Source: Xiphias gladius
Taxonomy: Eukaryota > Chordata > Actinopteri > Istiophoriformes > Xiphiidae
Assembly: GCF_016859285.1 (NCBI RefSeq)
Contig: NC_053400.1
Coordinates: 14,998,546 to 15,062,545, forward strand
Direction of reading: 5' to 3'
Length of the DNA: 64,000 bases
Part shown: piece by piece, positions 50,655-64,000 of the stretch
Numbering within the stretch: the first letter of the stretch is position 1
Layout: each line of letters opens with the position of its first letter
The notes under the pieces: model-generated
Seen by the model: the letters and a program-made list of their open reading frames with translations, nothing else
Database searches by the model: none
Told to the model about the DNA's origin: nothing
Made by a program: the position numbers and the translations under genes

Positions 50655-51169
50655 GAACGCACCTACAGGCACAACACAGCCATGTTATCCACCTCTTATC
50701 ACATCTGTACAGGCCACTGTCATGAATCTACCCGCAAACAGTCAACACTTTTACAACAATATTGAGAACATTGAGTATCACAAAATTCAACTAAATAAGC
50801 ATAAGTGGCCTTTTGCAGAACGCAGAACTGGTATCTCAAGATATTTCGTGGTTGGCATAAAATGATAATGAAATTTCCAATGAATTAATGTTAGGGACAT
50901 GGGGGGGGGGGGTTTGAGGGGTGATGGTTGCATGATGTTTAAGTGGAAAGTGGAATTTCCACATGGCTCATGCTTCTATGTAGCTATCTGCCAAAATACA
51001 TCCACATACTCATAACCTAGTAGTCATTCGTACTGTTGGCTGTGTCAGATAGTTAATGTCCATCTCACCCCTACTGCCTACAAATAAAACCCGATTATTG
51101 AATACATATAGCAGCCCTGCAGCCTTAAGGTAAAACCAATTAAAACCTCTGCCTCTACTTATAGCTCAG

Positions 51170-52130
51170 CGTAGCGCATCCACACTGTCCCCACTGGCCA
51201 GTGAGTATGTCCGTGCGTCTCCAAGCCACTTAGACAAGCAGATGTTTTATTCGTGGATCAAAGTTGTTTGCCTCGGACTGAACCGGAAGGGGCAAGGCGC
51301 GCCGCTTTATCCCCCCTGAAATGCCCGGACTAATGAACCAGCTCCATCGCCTCTGCGGGGGCAGCAGCGGCGGTGCTAACGCCGACGCTCACGCTTCCCC
51401 ACCTGAGCCGCAGCCGACGCCGACAGCAGCGCTGTAAACACCGGTCCGGCTCTGAACTACAGCCCCCGCACTGAAGCAAAAAAAGAAAAACCGACGACAC
51501 GACGACCCGCCGGAGCGAGAGAGAGGTCAGCCCCGTTTAGCCCGGCGAACGCGCGTTTATCAAGCTGCATCTAGGTGACACCGGAGCCACATGCACACGC
51601 CCCAGTAAGGCTCAGCGGCATCCGATAAAACCCGGGCTGCGGTGCCCCACGTCTGTATTCAGATTGATGGCGAGCCTACCTGTCTGCATGGTGGATGCGT
51701 GGACAGTAAAGAGCTTTAACTCAGGCAGGGCTCGGGGTTTACAGGCTCATATCGGGAGAGCACCTCTGTCCCGCACCGCCCTGCTCGCGCCTCCTGGTCT
51801 GCACTGCGCAACGGCGGCTGGCCCCCCCCTCACCCCACCCATCCCCAACCTCAACCGGGCTGCCACGGAGACCGGAGCGTGTTTTGGTCAATGACGGGGT
51901 CCACGTGGAAGACGGGAGCCGCCGTCGTGTCAGTGCGTTTGCGCAGGAGGCGTCTCCTCGTGCTCCTCTCTCCGGGTTTTCCGCCGCGCCACGTCCACAC
52001 CGAGAGTCAGACTCCGCTAGAGCTCAGTCTGAGTCTAAGATCCTCGATAATTCGTAGCAGCTGTACCGCGGGCATGCGGGTGGGAGAGACGGGGGCCGCC
52101 GCCGCAGTATTTCTAACGGTATCTCCGTAG
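51170..52130 (-). promoter_or_regulatory. cgref1: CpG island, probable cgref1 promoter and 5' UTR exon
   Basis: Dense CpG and GC over about 51.2-52.1 kb. On the minus strand, CAGACAG|GTAGGC gives a donor with its exon ending at 51680, the likely partner of the acceptor before the coding exon at 50662. A perfect TCCACGTGGA palindrome lies at 51900-51909. Plus-strand open frames here are by-products of GC content. Divergent transcription to the right is possible but no coding exon supports it. Confidence 0.6.
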
Positions 52131-53307
52131 AGTGTTGTACCTCTTGGTGGTGATTTCAGCCAACACGAGGAGCCTCCTCTCCCAGACCGCCAGGCAGCTG
52201 AACCCCACAACCACCCAGGCTGCCTCAGCCCAGGTCTTTTGAGAAACGGCTTCCATCCAGCTGTCTTTTTATTAGCTGGAATGACAAATACGCTTGAGCT
52301 GCACTTGAATTTAAACGCGAGGGGGCACAGAAAGTGTGCATGTAGCCGTCCTCTACAGTATGTTTCCATTCGGGTTATTTTAAAAAGACAACATTTCCAG
52401 CAGTGATAGCGATTTAAAGAGCAACACATACAGCATGTGAAAATCCACACAGTAATCTGTATTTATAACATGGCAGTGCTCACACCAGAATTTATACTTG
52501 AATCTAATTTATGTATTCGTTGGAAGTGAACAAAATATTCTTAGGACTCACAACCAGTAAAACTAATATTGCTGCTATGAACTACGTGTGATAAATTTAC
52601 CAAAATAGCATTAAGAGGGCCATGGGTCACATCAAGTGAGATATCAGATACAGTTCTGCAGATAATTGTGCTAAATTGGAAAACTTGTGTTGCAAAATAA
52701 AGTTTTTACATCCTCCTTTTACAGATTGCCTTAAGTGTGTTTACCACAGTAAATACACACACAGATACACACAAAGCCAAGAGGGAGTAAAAGTCACAAG
52801 TATGCACTGTAGTGCAGGTATTTGACCACAAGATGTCCCAGTACCTCTTTATTTGAATTGCTCCTCATAAGGCGTCATAGTCGCATCTGCAGAACAGTAT
52901 GAATAAGAAGATTAGGCTAATAATGGTATAATTATACCGTATCTGCAGAAATGTCGTTATAAGTGTCATATCAGTATGGGGTTTGGCAAGACTCAAATTG
53001 CAGTTCAGAGGCTTTTATTTAGTTTCTTCTTACTGTTCCAGCATGCATTTGTAGCCTTTTATTATCCGACTATATAATTCAAAGCAAAGTCAAGATCAAA
53101 TAATTATAAATGTCTCCGACTATTATTCAAAGTGCGGTCAGGTACATTAATGTGACAAGTGACACATTATAATGTATCTACTTTCAGTATAACTTTCAAT
53201 ATGATTCTTGCATGATGATGCATTTGTGAAACATTTTGGATCAGATAAAATAAATGTCAGTAAATGTTTAAAAGTGATATCGTGTTGACCACTGAGATTC
53301 AAACATC

Positions 53308-53338
53308 AGACACACATGCACACACACACACACACACT

Positions 53339-53382
<44 letters not shown>

Positions 53383-53420
53383 CACACACGCACACACACA
53401 CACGCGCACACACACACACC
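53308..53420. repeat. (CA)n microsatellite, interrupted
   Basis: CA units with CTCT and CG interruptions over about 110 bp. Confidence 0.95.
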
Positions 53421-54642
53421 AGGTAAAGGTAAGTTAAGATGTCATAGCTGTGCAAATGAATTATTATGCTGATTTTCTAGTGGCTCTCACGGTGTGTGAT
53501 CTGTTTTCGATGAATGTTCATTTGACATGACACATTGGTCCCAAAGGGAAAATGTTTCTTGGACACACCCTTACCGCTGGCCTCCAAACATCAGAACAGC
53601 AGACAGTGTGGGTTCTTATCAAAAACCACGAGGAGGGAATGATCCACATTTCTGACCACTTTTTATCTGAGCGATGGCTTTTGTCAGAAACATGTTCGTG
53701 TTCTGTACTCAACTTTTTCGAACCGCACTGCATGTTACAGTAAATATGCAGATTTGTATCTCATGAAAATATTATCACGGAGTTTCATCTGGCGATTTTA
53801 ATCAGAAAAATGCCCGCATTATATTTTGCCTCGGGCTTTCTCAGCCTAAGACTGACACAGCTTCACACACGAGAGGCATCAGAGTTCAGTGTGTCATCCA
53901 CAGACATTGCCCCACCTCTAAACAGCCACTAGGAGCTGGATTGACTAACCACCAGTAAACAAATATCTTAGTTACTGAGCCAGTTATTGAATCCATGAGG
54001 TTTTTAGCATTTTGAAGGCATCTTGGATGGAACATTCTTTGTACCAAATACCATACGTAAGCATGGTATGTTGGATGATTGGATGTATTATTAAATATCT
54101 TTGTGGTCACATGTTCTGGGTCAGAGCTGCATACAATTCAAAGTAAAACCTCAAATAAACACTCACATACTCTCAGTGCTTTGCATCATCAATGAAGCCA
54201 CTGCAAAGACGGTCTCTTCTACGCAGATTACAGTCTTGGTTCTCTGGACTCCGTCTTAAGGGAAAACTGAGGAACTTTTCTATCCAAGTGTATAGTAGCT
54301 TTATACATAGTCGAATTACATACAGTAAGTTATTTATAAAAATAATAGTGGAACCTTGTGCTATTTAAGGAATGGTATAAAGTATAAAATCGATGGAAAT
54401 AGTAATAGAACTACTCTATGACCTACAGTCTCAGCTTTTAAGATGCAATTCATTTCAGTGGGCTAGGAGTCTTTGTTCGGAGGCAGTGTTAGTTCCCACA
54501 TCACCTCACTCCCCTCAGTTGTCTCTTTTTATGTGTTTCCCATCTGCCTTCCTCCCTCGTGTCCCGATCTCCCTCATCCTCTGAAGTAATGCCAGACCTT
54601 ACAATCAAATTTCTAAAAATAGAAAAACTCCATTGTGGTGCC

Positions 54643-54709
54643 AACACACACACGCACACACATACACACACACACACGCACACATACACACATACACACA
54701 CACACACAG
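54643..54709. repeat. (CA)n microsatellite, interrupted
   Basis: CA units with occasional CG and TA steps. Confidence 0.95.
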
Positions 54710-54922
54710 ACTACCAAAGCAGGACTAAAGTTGGCAGCCTCAATGCAGTACATGGGTGAAAAGTATTGAGAGGGAATGAAGTGAAACTTCATGAGGTAAA
54801 AAAAGAAGAAAAAGAACGAGGGAGGTGCACCGGGAAAAAGATGAAAGGTGAATTTCAGATTGAGGCAGAATAGAGGAAGGAATAGTTTAAATAGGAATGG
54901 ACTTATTCACAGTACAATGCAA

Positions 54923-54925
<3 letters not shown>

Positions 54926-54991
<66 letters not shown>
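54926..54991. repeat. (GT)n microsatellite
   Basis: About 33 GT units, the only tract of this strand sense among the large ones after 52 kb. It lies 0.2 kb from the CA tract at 54643-54709, so the pair forms an inverted dinucleotide repeat. Confidence 0.95.
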
Positions 54992-54994
<3 letters not shown>

Positions 54995-56884
54995 TATTCA
55001 TGTATTTGAATTGTAGATTTACTCAACCAGATGATTGGACTACCATTTTTGCCACATAGCTTCACACCCACAAACAAACATTCTTTTTCAACTCCACACT
55101 GGTCAGTCTAGATGAGTCTAAGCATGACAGGGGGTCAGTTCAAAAAGCATGCCGGTGTCACTGAGTCCTTTCCTGATCTCATCATCTTGGGATAGTCATT
55201 GATCCCAAAGGAGAAATCCATCTTTTTGAGGCTTGAACTGTGTGGTTGAAGGACAGTACCAACCTGCTCTCATGTTACCTCACGTTAGCGTAAAAGTGGG
55301 AAAGTGTAAGACCATAATGCTCCAATAAACAACCTTGGTGGTCAACCTGTGACTCCTCAGCAGTAATGACTCCGATCAGTTTTTACGAGCACACCTCAGT
55401 CAACCTGATAACAGTGTTCTGGTAAGTTTGTCATTTGAATTGCTTTATTTAGTTACTTTGGTTTTATTTGACCATTTCTTTGAATACTGAATCTACAGCG
55501 TCTGTTTTAAGGCGGCACAAAATGCTAAAAAATACTCTCCAAGTTGCAACCACAAGAGTTTCCCATGATACTGTATTTTCCAAGTCAGACTTTCTGATAC
55601 ACTATTTCTTGATAGATATATGAATAATGCTGTTAAAAGTTACTTCCCATGATTGTAAAACTGACAAACTCACACCTGCATGGAAATGAAACATTAATCC
55701 GCTGAAGCGTGTTCGTATGCATTTTAGACACATAAGAAACTAATAAAGTCTTTCAGGATGAGTGGAGCTGCAGCTGCTGAAGATGGAAAGAAACAATAAA
55801 GACACAAACAAAAAACACACTCAACCACATGCACCTGCACACACACATTTATTAAGGTCAAGAAGAGAGGTTCTTGACTTTCCACTGGAAATTCTGAAGC
55901 TCAGGCCTATGAGTGGAAGAGACCAGTCACACCTTTATAACCCCACAAAAATTGGTCAGGGGCCTAAGCGCACAAATATACTCAAACATCCCAATGCGTT
56001 ACTCACTGAGTGGCTTAGCACTATAGTTTCTTATTATTTCACAGACAGTTGTTGCATAAGCATCGTACAGATACTCGCTTACAGGAAGGGAGATTAGTCT
56101 GTAATTGTTAACATGAGTTTCTGCCTAGTATGTGCGTTCATTAAGAAAACACTTCTCAGTCTCACACACAGCTGGCAAACAGATAAAGGGATGGAGATGG
56201 AGGCAGCGATGTTGTTCTTACAGATCACCCCACACAGAATGTGCTGTTAGGGTAAAACAAGTCTCCTGCTGCTCTGACTAAGTGTGTGTGTGTTCTTTGG
56301 TTGAACAGAGACACCAGAGTAAATACTGTAGCGTAAATAGGATGAGAGTGTTGTGGGAGGATGCGGCCTCCAGTCACAGAGGCTGGTTTGCTGTCAAAGG
56401 CAAGGGTCTGCACTTTTATCTGGCCATATCCATGTCAGTATCTGACACACGAGAATTTCTCAACTGGCTTATTTTCTTTGCAATTTCAGTCAGTTAATGC
56501 GAGCAGGGGACACTTATTGCACACTTTGTGAGGGGCACAGGGCCACTGCATCACTGCAGAATCCTGACAAGGACTTACTCTAACTCCACAGAGATGCCTG
56601 GTCCCCCTTGGGTGCAATTTACTGTGGAGCCTGGTGAGACACGTTGAAGTGTAGCAGAGCTTCAACAGACATCATTTCAGAGCTCACTGAAACCCCAGCA
56701 TGTATCTCATTGACAGTAAATGCGCAGCATTTTTTGTACAGGTCACAGAACATTATACAATGTTAACTGCTTAGTTGTATCATACAGTAAACTTTTATGG
56801 GAGCACCTGCCTTCATTGTGTTTCTCTAGCCCTTTACATTTACTATTTCCTTTAAAGACCCCTGCTCAGGTTACAGTTGGCTGG

Positions 56885-57320
56885 ACCCAGATTGACTTCA
56901 GAAAGTATTCACTCCCAGAACTATTGAGGCCACTGTGCTCCTGGGAACACTCACAGCTCTAGAAATGGTTTTATACCCTTGCCCTGATCAATGCGTCACC
57001 ACAATTTCATTCTGGAGGTCTGTAGAGAATTCCTCTGACTTCATGGCTTGGTTTTTGTCCTGACATGCAGTGTGAATTGTGGAACTTTTATACACAGGTG
57101 TGTCACTCTCTAAACTATGTCCAGTCAATTCAGTTTTCCACAGGTGCCCCACAGCGAAGGGAGATTTCAGTTTTTGATGTCTGATAAATAAAAACATTTT
57201 TTAAAACATGTTCTCACTTTGTCATTATGAGTTATTGAGTGCAGACTGAAGGCAAAAAATTCTTATTTTACCCATTTACAAATAACACAAAATCTACAAC
57301 ACAATAGTGTGCAATATTGA
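56885..57320. mobile_element. Tc1-like relic or derived non-autonomous element
   Basis: GGCTTGGTTTTTGTCCTGAC and GACATGCAGTGTGAATTGTG, GTGTGTCACTCTC, and TTCTCACTTTGTCATTATGA with GTTATTGAGTGCAGA match parts of a Tc1-like family widespread in fishes, as I recall it. Only terminal and 5' regions remain; the transposase core is absent. Confidence 0.6.
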
Positions 57321-58977
57321 AGGATATTCTGATTATATTAATATAGCTGTTATAGCTGCTTTAGTTCCAGCATCCTGGCGTTGTTCATGTTGACTCACTG
57401 TCACACTGTCATGGCTGAACAAATGTCGAGTGACACAATGTCAAGCACAGTCTGTGCAATGAGCACAGATGTAATCAGGCAAAATAAGCGAACCTGTGTG
57501 GGTGAACCACAAGTGTGTTACACATAGATACTGTGCTTCCTCCTGTTCTCTCTCTCCTCCTAATGAACCTGCATTTGTATCTGACCTCCTCTGTTGTTCA
57601 AAACGCATGAAGGTGAATATTTTGGCTTCTACTTAACCACACTGTTCTTATTTTTAACACATTTTTTTTCAGTGGTGGCGTCTTCTTTGATCATTGTACC
57701 TGTCAGGGACGTCTCTCTCTTCCCCTCTCCCATACTCCTGTTCTCATATTCCCTCACTCACCTCTCTTCCCTGCTGACATCTCCTTCTCCCGACCCCTCT
57801 TCTTTTTTACTATAACACGTAGCTGCCCTCCTTTGTATTCATCTCTCTCAACACTTGCTTCATGTTAATTTAAATCTATTTGCTTAGATTACGCTTTTTC
57901 CATTTCTCAGTGACGCATGTTTTATTATGTACAAAAGTACTAATTAAAAACTCATCTGGAGGAAGACTGTGAGAAAGAAAAAAGAGGAGGTGATGACAGA
58001 GAGAGGAGAGAACAGAATATCAAAAGAGAGGTGGGGAGGGAAGACTGTGGACCAAAGGGACAGTTGTGACCAGGGAGTGGGAGTTGATGAAGAGAGACTG
58101 AGATAAGTTAGAAAGAAAAAATGAAGAGAAGTGTTTTATAAATTATTGGCCAGAAGGTAAAAGTATATACTGGAAGGCATGTTAATAGTTTTGGTCAGCA
58201 ATGTCACAGGTACAGTACCGTCCTGTGACAATAAAATTTCAGATTCCATCCCAAAAGCAACTTCCAGTGTCCTGTGGAAGTGCAGGTGAGCAAGACACTG
58301 AACTATGTTGCATTTGTGCTTTTCAAAGTTTTGACCCTCAGTTACTGTGCAGCTCTCCCATCCGATCAGTCTGCACTGGTAAACGTCAGAGCAAACAAAG
58401 ACCCAAAATGTTTCGAACCTCCAACCTCTGAAAAAAATAAAAGCCAAGCACTCTTCCAAGATGCAACATCTCTCCAAGTTGTGTCATATTTGCGTCTCCG
58501 AACTAACATTCGTGGCCTTTTGATCTTAGAAATTCAAAAGTGCGATCACGTGTTCCTTCTATATGTGACAGATCAGTTACTACAAAGATGCCCGATCACT
58601 TTTGATTTCCTCAGTCAGGCTGGTGATGTCTCAGATCTTGTTTAAAAATCTAAATTTGACAGACACAAATGTTGGAAGCTCACCTCCTAATCCAGCTGCC
58701 TCACACATGTTCTCTAACATGATGGACAGTTATTTGATTTGGAGATACTGCATGTTACAGATATTTTATTTACCCGCATACTACTACTAGTTTTTTTCCC
58801 CTCTTAAAACATGACTAAATTCCCTGATGTTTACTACAAAGGGTATTTTCTGTCCGCTGTTCCCATTCCCAGCACCATGTCACGCAATTTCATGGCTCTG
58901 TTTGTCTTTAGCATAGCCCAAGTGCATTCGCATGCATACTCACACAAGCACGTACACTGGCGGACACATACACATGT

Positions 58978-58986
58978 ACACACACA

Positions 58987-59022
<36 letters not shown>
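58978..59022. repeat. (CA)n microsatellite
   Basis: About 22 CA units with one AA interruption. Confidence 0.95.
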
Positions 59023-59025
<3 letters not shown>

Positions 59026-59888
59026 CCCATACAGAAGCCCTTTCTCCATTCAGTTATGTAACAAGGATTAGGTTTCATTATTTCATGGCCCCAACAGTCA
59101 AAACTACGTGAGCTATTTTTAAACCCATACCCCAATATAATATCAACAGACGCTTACAGTGATTAACGGTCATTGCTGCTCACGCTGACATGTCCTCCTA
59201 ACGCTGATATTCACTCCCACAACAACGCCAACAGGCACTGTTACTTCATGGACACATCTGAGGCCACAACAAAAGTTTTGTTAAACCAGTCTGGAACTAT
59301 TTTAGGCCTGTAAGTGAGTTTGTTTTCAATTCTTGGAGCTGTAGCCTGTTGCTAGCCCATGTTAATCAATCAGTACTAACCTACTTAACATTAGAAAGCG
59401 TTGTGAAGTATTGGAGCACTGCTAACTTTAGTGCCGCAGACACTTTCTGCCTTAATGGAATTGGTGAGGTTGCATTCTCAACATGGTAACGCTGCGGTCA
59501 TGTCATGGCTGCTGTTCGAGGGAGAACACTGTTGCTAGTTGCTTGAAAACAAACATGGATGTTGGATGGATGTAGAAAAAAAGTCTCATTACCGCTCCAA
59601 ACTTCAAAAAAAAAATCTCAACTTGTGAACTCTGAGCTATTAGAAAATGTATGCTACAAAGTCATACCACATCAGTCATCAGTTAGCGTGGTAAACACAA
59701 CTTCACTGGAGGGCACTATCTGCTCCTTGCCAGGTCATTTCGAACAGCAATAGCTTATAACTGTTGCTAGGAACCTGTGTGACAATTAGAAAGCATTTAA
59801 TACAGAAAACAGTTTAGATACTGTGGAGTCAGATTGGGATTATAGAGATGGATGAAGTGTATGGGTCCCATGAGTTGCACCTGCAACG

Positions 59889-59890
<2 letters not shown>

Positions 59891-59940
<50 letters not shown>
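59891..59940. repeat. (CA)n microsatellite
   Basis: About 24 CA units. Confidence 0.95.
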
Positions 59941-59942
<2 letters not shown>

Positions 59943-60080
59943 CGAACACACACAGTTCCATACTAAGAGTTTGTTTGAAGTAGTTGCTGTCACATTCCAC
60001 AAGCTAATTCCTCTGGGATTCGGGTCATTACATCTGGAAAACCAGAGGAGGCACTAATTGTGTTACAGTGGCTTCACAAA

Positions 60081-60178
60081 CACACACACACCCGGGGGGG
60101 GGGGGGGGGTTCGCTTGAACACTGACAACACATACTGTATATGTAAATACACGCACACACACGCACACACACGCACAC

Positions 60179-60241
<63 letters not shown>
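60081..60241. repeat. (CA)5, G16 run and long (CA)n
   Basis: A short CA run, CCC, then 16 consecutive G (60094-60109), followed 40 bp later by an ACGCACAC-patterned and then pure CA tract to 60241. Confidence 0.93.
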
Positions 60242-60243
<2 letters not shown>

Positions 60244-60474
60244 GGGCAGTTCCACTTCATGGGCGTCTAATTGCAGGCTTGTGTCCAGCCAGGACATGAT
60301 GTCCTGAGCACCCAGGGTCGTTTCTCCACAGGCATCTGAGGGGGCACCACACTGTCAGGACCAATTACCTGAGAGAGCAACTGTGCTGCTTAAATACACC
60401 TACACATACACGTGTATATACAGTACACAAACTATATACACGTACTGTATAGGGCTTGCACACATTTTCATGCA

Positions 60475-60486
60475 AATACACACACA

Positions 60487-60574
<88 letters not shown>
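60475..60574. repeat. (CA)n microsatellite
   Basis: Nearly pure CA for about 95 bp. Confidence 0.95.
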
Positions 60575-60579
<5 letters not shown>

Positions 60580-62792
60580 TAATGTAATCACCCTGACATA
60601 AAAACACACTTACATACAAAGTCACGTACAGATGCACTAACAGGGGATTTAGTAATAGTGGAAAAATCTACACCAGAACCGACTGTGGTAATTAAAACGG
60701 TCTGGTTGTCATGGTAATGCCTGAAAAGTTCAGGAGGGATCACACTTGTTTTCCACATAAGAGTGAAGTTAAGGTTGTCCTCTTTGCTTCCTGTATTTAT
60801 ATCTTCTCAAGGCAGGCCTCTGTAGAGCTTTCCTTTTTCTTTTTGCTTAAAAATTTGACTTTGCTCTTTCCTCTGCATCTCTCCAGTTTCCCTCATCAGT
60901 GTGTTATGAGCGCAAAAAAGGAGCTCCTTGACAAAGCTCTCTCCGAACTTAAACTGCTGAAAAAAATAGCTTCGCAGTCTGTTAAAAATATTATGAACTA
61001 CAAATCAGATTCCATTTCATGACTGGAAGGTATAAGTCACCTTTTCCGATAAGAGTGTTTTATTTTAGACTGGGTAAAGATAGATACTGTGTGTTTCAGA
61101 GACAACAGTAGTTGATAAATGAAATAAATACAGCTGCACGCTATTAAAAAGTCACCACTGTTCTTATCATAATTACAGGTCTCCACGATACCCCAGGTTT
61201 CATGATCCCCAGAATTGTAAAACTAACAACATTTAATAAAATAATGCTGTTTCAACGGCTTCTTGTTTTCAAATCAGCGGAGTACAGATTGTTAGATGAG
61301 TTTTTAGGGAGACAAGATTTCATTCCATGGCAGGAGAATATTTGCATTTGAATTATTTTTACCCTTCAGACAGACTGCATAACAGTCATAACAAATGATG
61401 GGAAAATAAACTGAAATGAGACTACTATATTTGGTCACTGCCGTGTAAATTGACTGTTACTAAGTATCAGCATCATTGATTATCACACACCAGACTGACT
61501 GCTATTATTAAGCAATCAATTTCTAAATTAGCTGCCGCTGCACAAACCACAACTCAAAGATATACAGACAAACAGGCACGTAAACCACAAATGAAATAAA
61601 ATTTCTATCCAGTGTAAATCATCTGTATTTTTTTTTCGCAACCAGGACCACCCTTGGAGGTCCTGGAGTAGACTCATAAATTAACTGACAACTAGAAAAT
61701 ATAAAAATACGTTCATACTGGATTAATTTGAATTGGCAAAAACTGATGAACTATTTTCAACTGAACAATTTGAAGACTAGAAGTGTAGGACAATGTGCTG
61801 GTTCAGACAAAGAGTTTACATGAGAGATTAGTGTTTCAGGACATGTGATCTAAAGTTACAAGAAAACAACCACTGGCAATGCATTTAACAGTAATTTGAC
61901 ATGTACCCTTTATTTACCCTTAATAGGTGGTTATACTGTTAATTTAATAAATAAAGTCCCGGAACATTATGTGCGTTTGTTTACACTTGACATAACTTGA
62001 TTTACTGTAATGCATTGCGCATAGGAGATACTAAAGAGTACAGTGCGATGTGGGTAAGATGTGCTCCTTGAGTGGGCATCCGTGCACGTTCACCCCCTGT
62101 CTACTGTCTGAACTTGAGGTCCGCTTACATAATGTTCATTGTGAGGGATTACACTGTAAAACATGCATTCAACAATGGTCAGCAGGAATGTTAAGTATAG
62201 ATTTCTGTTGTCTTTTGTGTAGCTAACGAGCTCAAAACTGTAGCAAGATGGGCTCAGCTGCACAAGACATATTAATAATTTTAGGCCGCAAAAACACTTC
62301 AAATGCACTTGTGTATATATGTAGGCAAGTGAACGCATCACAGTTTAAATGTAGTTCGGTATTAAACTATCCTATACAAGAAGTGTACATAAGGTTAATA
62401 GCTCAGCAGCCTATTATTTATGACAGAGTTATCAGATTTTTGATCGTTCCTGTGGCTTTCGCGGTCTTGTAATATGCTTTTAAGAAGGAATTAACTGAGA
62501 TGACTGCAGGGCTCTCAGTCACCAGTGAGGAGCTCCACCTCCACTGATTCAGTCAGTGATAATTTCGATTCAGTATAGTCAGTTCGACTTTGAGGACTTG
62601 GTAACATGTACCGAACACCTTTGCAGCATAGTCAGGACAGTGACTGACAGGTGCTGGTAAGTGTCATACAGTACAGAAAAGTTACAGGATCTTAGAACTG
62701 ATGTGCTCATTAGAGTAGAAAACCTAGTTTTATATGATACCTACTAAAATATATCTTCAAATGTTCAGGCATTATTCAGTTTAGACTACACT

Positions 62793-62832
<40 letters not shown>
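62793..62832. repeat. (CA)n microsatellite
   Basis: About 20 CA units. Confidence 0.95.
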
Positions 62833-62834
<2 letters not shown>

Positions 62835-64000
62835 TTAAATATGCCTGTTAGTAAGCATGCAACATACGAAGACACACATATACACATCACCCACACGCTC
62901 AGTCAGACACAGGGCGCAACACACAGTATCTATCTTTAGCTGTACAAACAGGCGTGTAATTAATGTTCAGATGTTGGATGCATGAGGTGGAAACACGAAC
63001 ATTTAAGCTAGTATTACTTTCTCATCAGGGGCCAAAAGACAGAAAGAGGGAGGAGGGAGAGAAATGGAGAGTGGGAGGGAAGGAAAAGCAATGGAGCATG
63101 AGAGATGGATGATACTACAGCCTGTTCATTATTATTTGTCAGCTCAAAAAACACCATTTTCTTTTTCAGTACATATGGTAATTTGAAAGGTGACCCCGCG
63201 AGAGCAGCTGAAAACGATGTACATAAAAAACAAATTATATAGTATACTGGTAGTCAAGGGGGTTAAGTTGCAAGTTACAATGTAAGTATATTTGTTACAA
63301 GTCATCAGCCCGTCTCTCCCAGTGTTTCATGTCTCTCTACACTGTCACACTCTCAAATAAAGGTAAAGATGCTATATAAATTCTTTATTTCTTATTCAAT
63401 AAAATCTTTAAGCAGGCAGTTATACTGTACATAAAAAAAGCTTTAAATTGCGAGCCAGAACACAGGTTACGCTTTACAATAAGGCTAAGACAACACAGAA
63501 AAACCCACAAAACTACTTACCAAGGAACAAGTAAATGTTACAAGCCAATGTAAGTATTTACCAAAACACTTCCTTCTTTGATGAACACTCAGCCATGTAT
63601 ACCCCAATTTCAATTCTGCCTCTATCTATACCTCCAGGGCCTTAATTAGTCTGTGAAAAGCAAACTGTGATTCGTTTGGTTGATTTTTTTTCAGCCACAA
63701 CACACAGCACTCCACAATCTTTACCTCGAGAAGTTGCCAACTTGAGTTTCAATCAGAGGGTACAGCCCAAACTGGAGACTGTTTCCCAGCAGATTATCAA
63801 AAATCCGTTGGTGTTGAAACTTACTGTGGGGCAGGAAGCTTCTATTTATATTCTCCATTTAAGTTTCTGTAAAAGGAATAGCCCATTTCTGTATATTTGA
63901 TCACCCCAGTGGGCTCAGACACCTGTCATTCAACCTGCTTCATTGACCTCTCACCTTCCTGCTCATCTCCTCTGTGGGTGTTTTTGTTCAGTAGAAACAA

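Larger units (their letters stand above)
52131..64000. other. Gene-poor stretch rich in CA microsatellites
   Basis: No exon with a recognisable product was found on either strand. Open frames are short, lack splice context, or are made by CA repeats. An 8-bp-arm foldback lies at 58203-58229 (GTCACAGG...CCTGTGAC). The window may end inside an intron or regulatory territory of a gene beyond 64 kb. Confidence 0.5.

Noticed and set aside
51664-52450. Open frames on both strands in the CpG island, as a possible gene divergent from cgref1.
   Set aside because: GC-rich promoter sequence yields long frames by chance; no family motif or splice partner was found.
55762-55800. Start-like MSGAAAAEDGKKQ reading near 55759.
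   Set aside because: It ends after 13 codons with no donor site and no supporting downstream exon.
60899-61022. A short Lys/Leu-rich frame starting MSAKKELLDKALSELKLLKK as a possible coding exon.
   Set aside because: It has a stop after 39 residues, no recognisable family, and no convincing acceptor or donor in frame; amphipathic content alone is weak evidence.

Overview
The window looks like ordinary nuclear DNA of a teleost fish, probably a percomorph. The signs are short GT-AG introns, many long CA/TG microsatellites, hAT and Tc1 transposon pieces, an RLE-type LINE remnant and a tRNA-derived SINE. The proteins align well with vertebrate families but with fish-like divergence. Coordinates come from hand-splicing, and every coding-frame statement was checked by adding up exon lengths.

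Layout. Plus strand: eva1a (coding 226-2158), xkr5 (5309-12796), ctsb (23458-27291, promoter near 19.4 kb) and an ADP-dependent glucokinase, probably adpgk2 (29782-37094). A broken RLE-type LINE lies at about 40.0-42.1 kb. Minus strand: efcab2/drc8 (start 45341, stop 42647) and, just upstream of it on the same strand, cgref1 (start 50654, stop 46918) with a CpG-rich promoter at 51.2-52.1 kb. From 52.1 kb to the end I see no supportable gene, only CA/TG tracts and a Tc1 relic.

The six genes do not form a pathway. Eva1a (autophagy-linked membrane protein) and cathepsin B are both tied to the lysosome. Xkr5 is an XK-family membrane protein, Adpgk an ER glucokinase, Efcab2 an axonemal dynein-regulatory subunit and Cgref1 a secreted EF-hand protein.

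The most unusual signals are in RNA processing. (1) xkr5 has a 31-nt exon next to a 184-nt exon, sharing one CAG|GTGAGA site that can serve as both donor and acceptor. Frame arithmetic makes the two exons mutually exclusive. (2) In three genes a TG microsatellite sits at a 3' splice site, in two of them replacing the polypyrimidine tract. Two introns pair an AC-rich donor end with a GU-rich acceptor end. (3) One xkr5 intron combines a GC donor with a TG-repeat acceptor. Regulatory signals include two copies of one dispersed repeat, each with a perfect vitellogenin-type oestrogen response element; a three-site MiT/TFE (CLEAR/M-box) cluster upstream of ctsb; and an RFX X-box 18 bp upstream of the efcab2 start codon. 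The 3' half of ctsb has frame problems that are either assembly errors in homopolymers or real decay.
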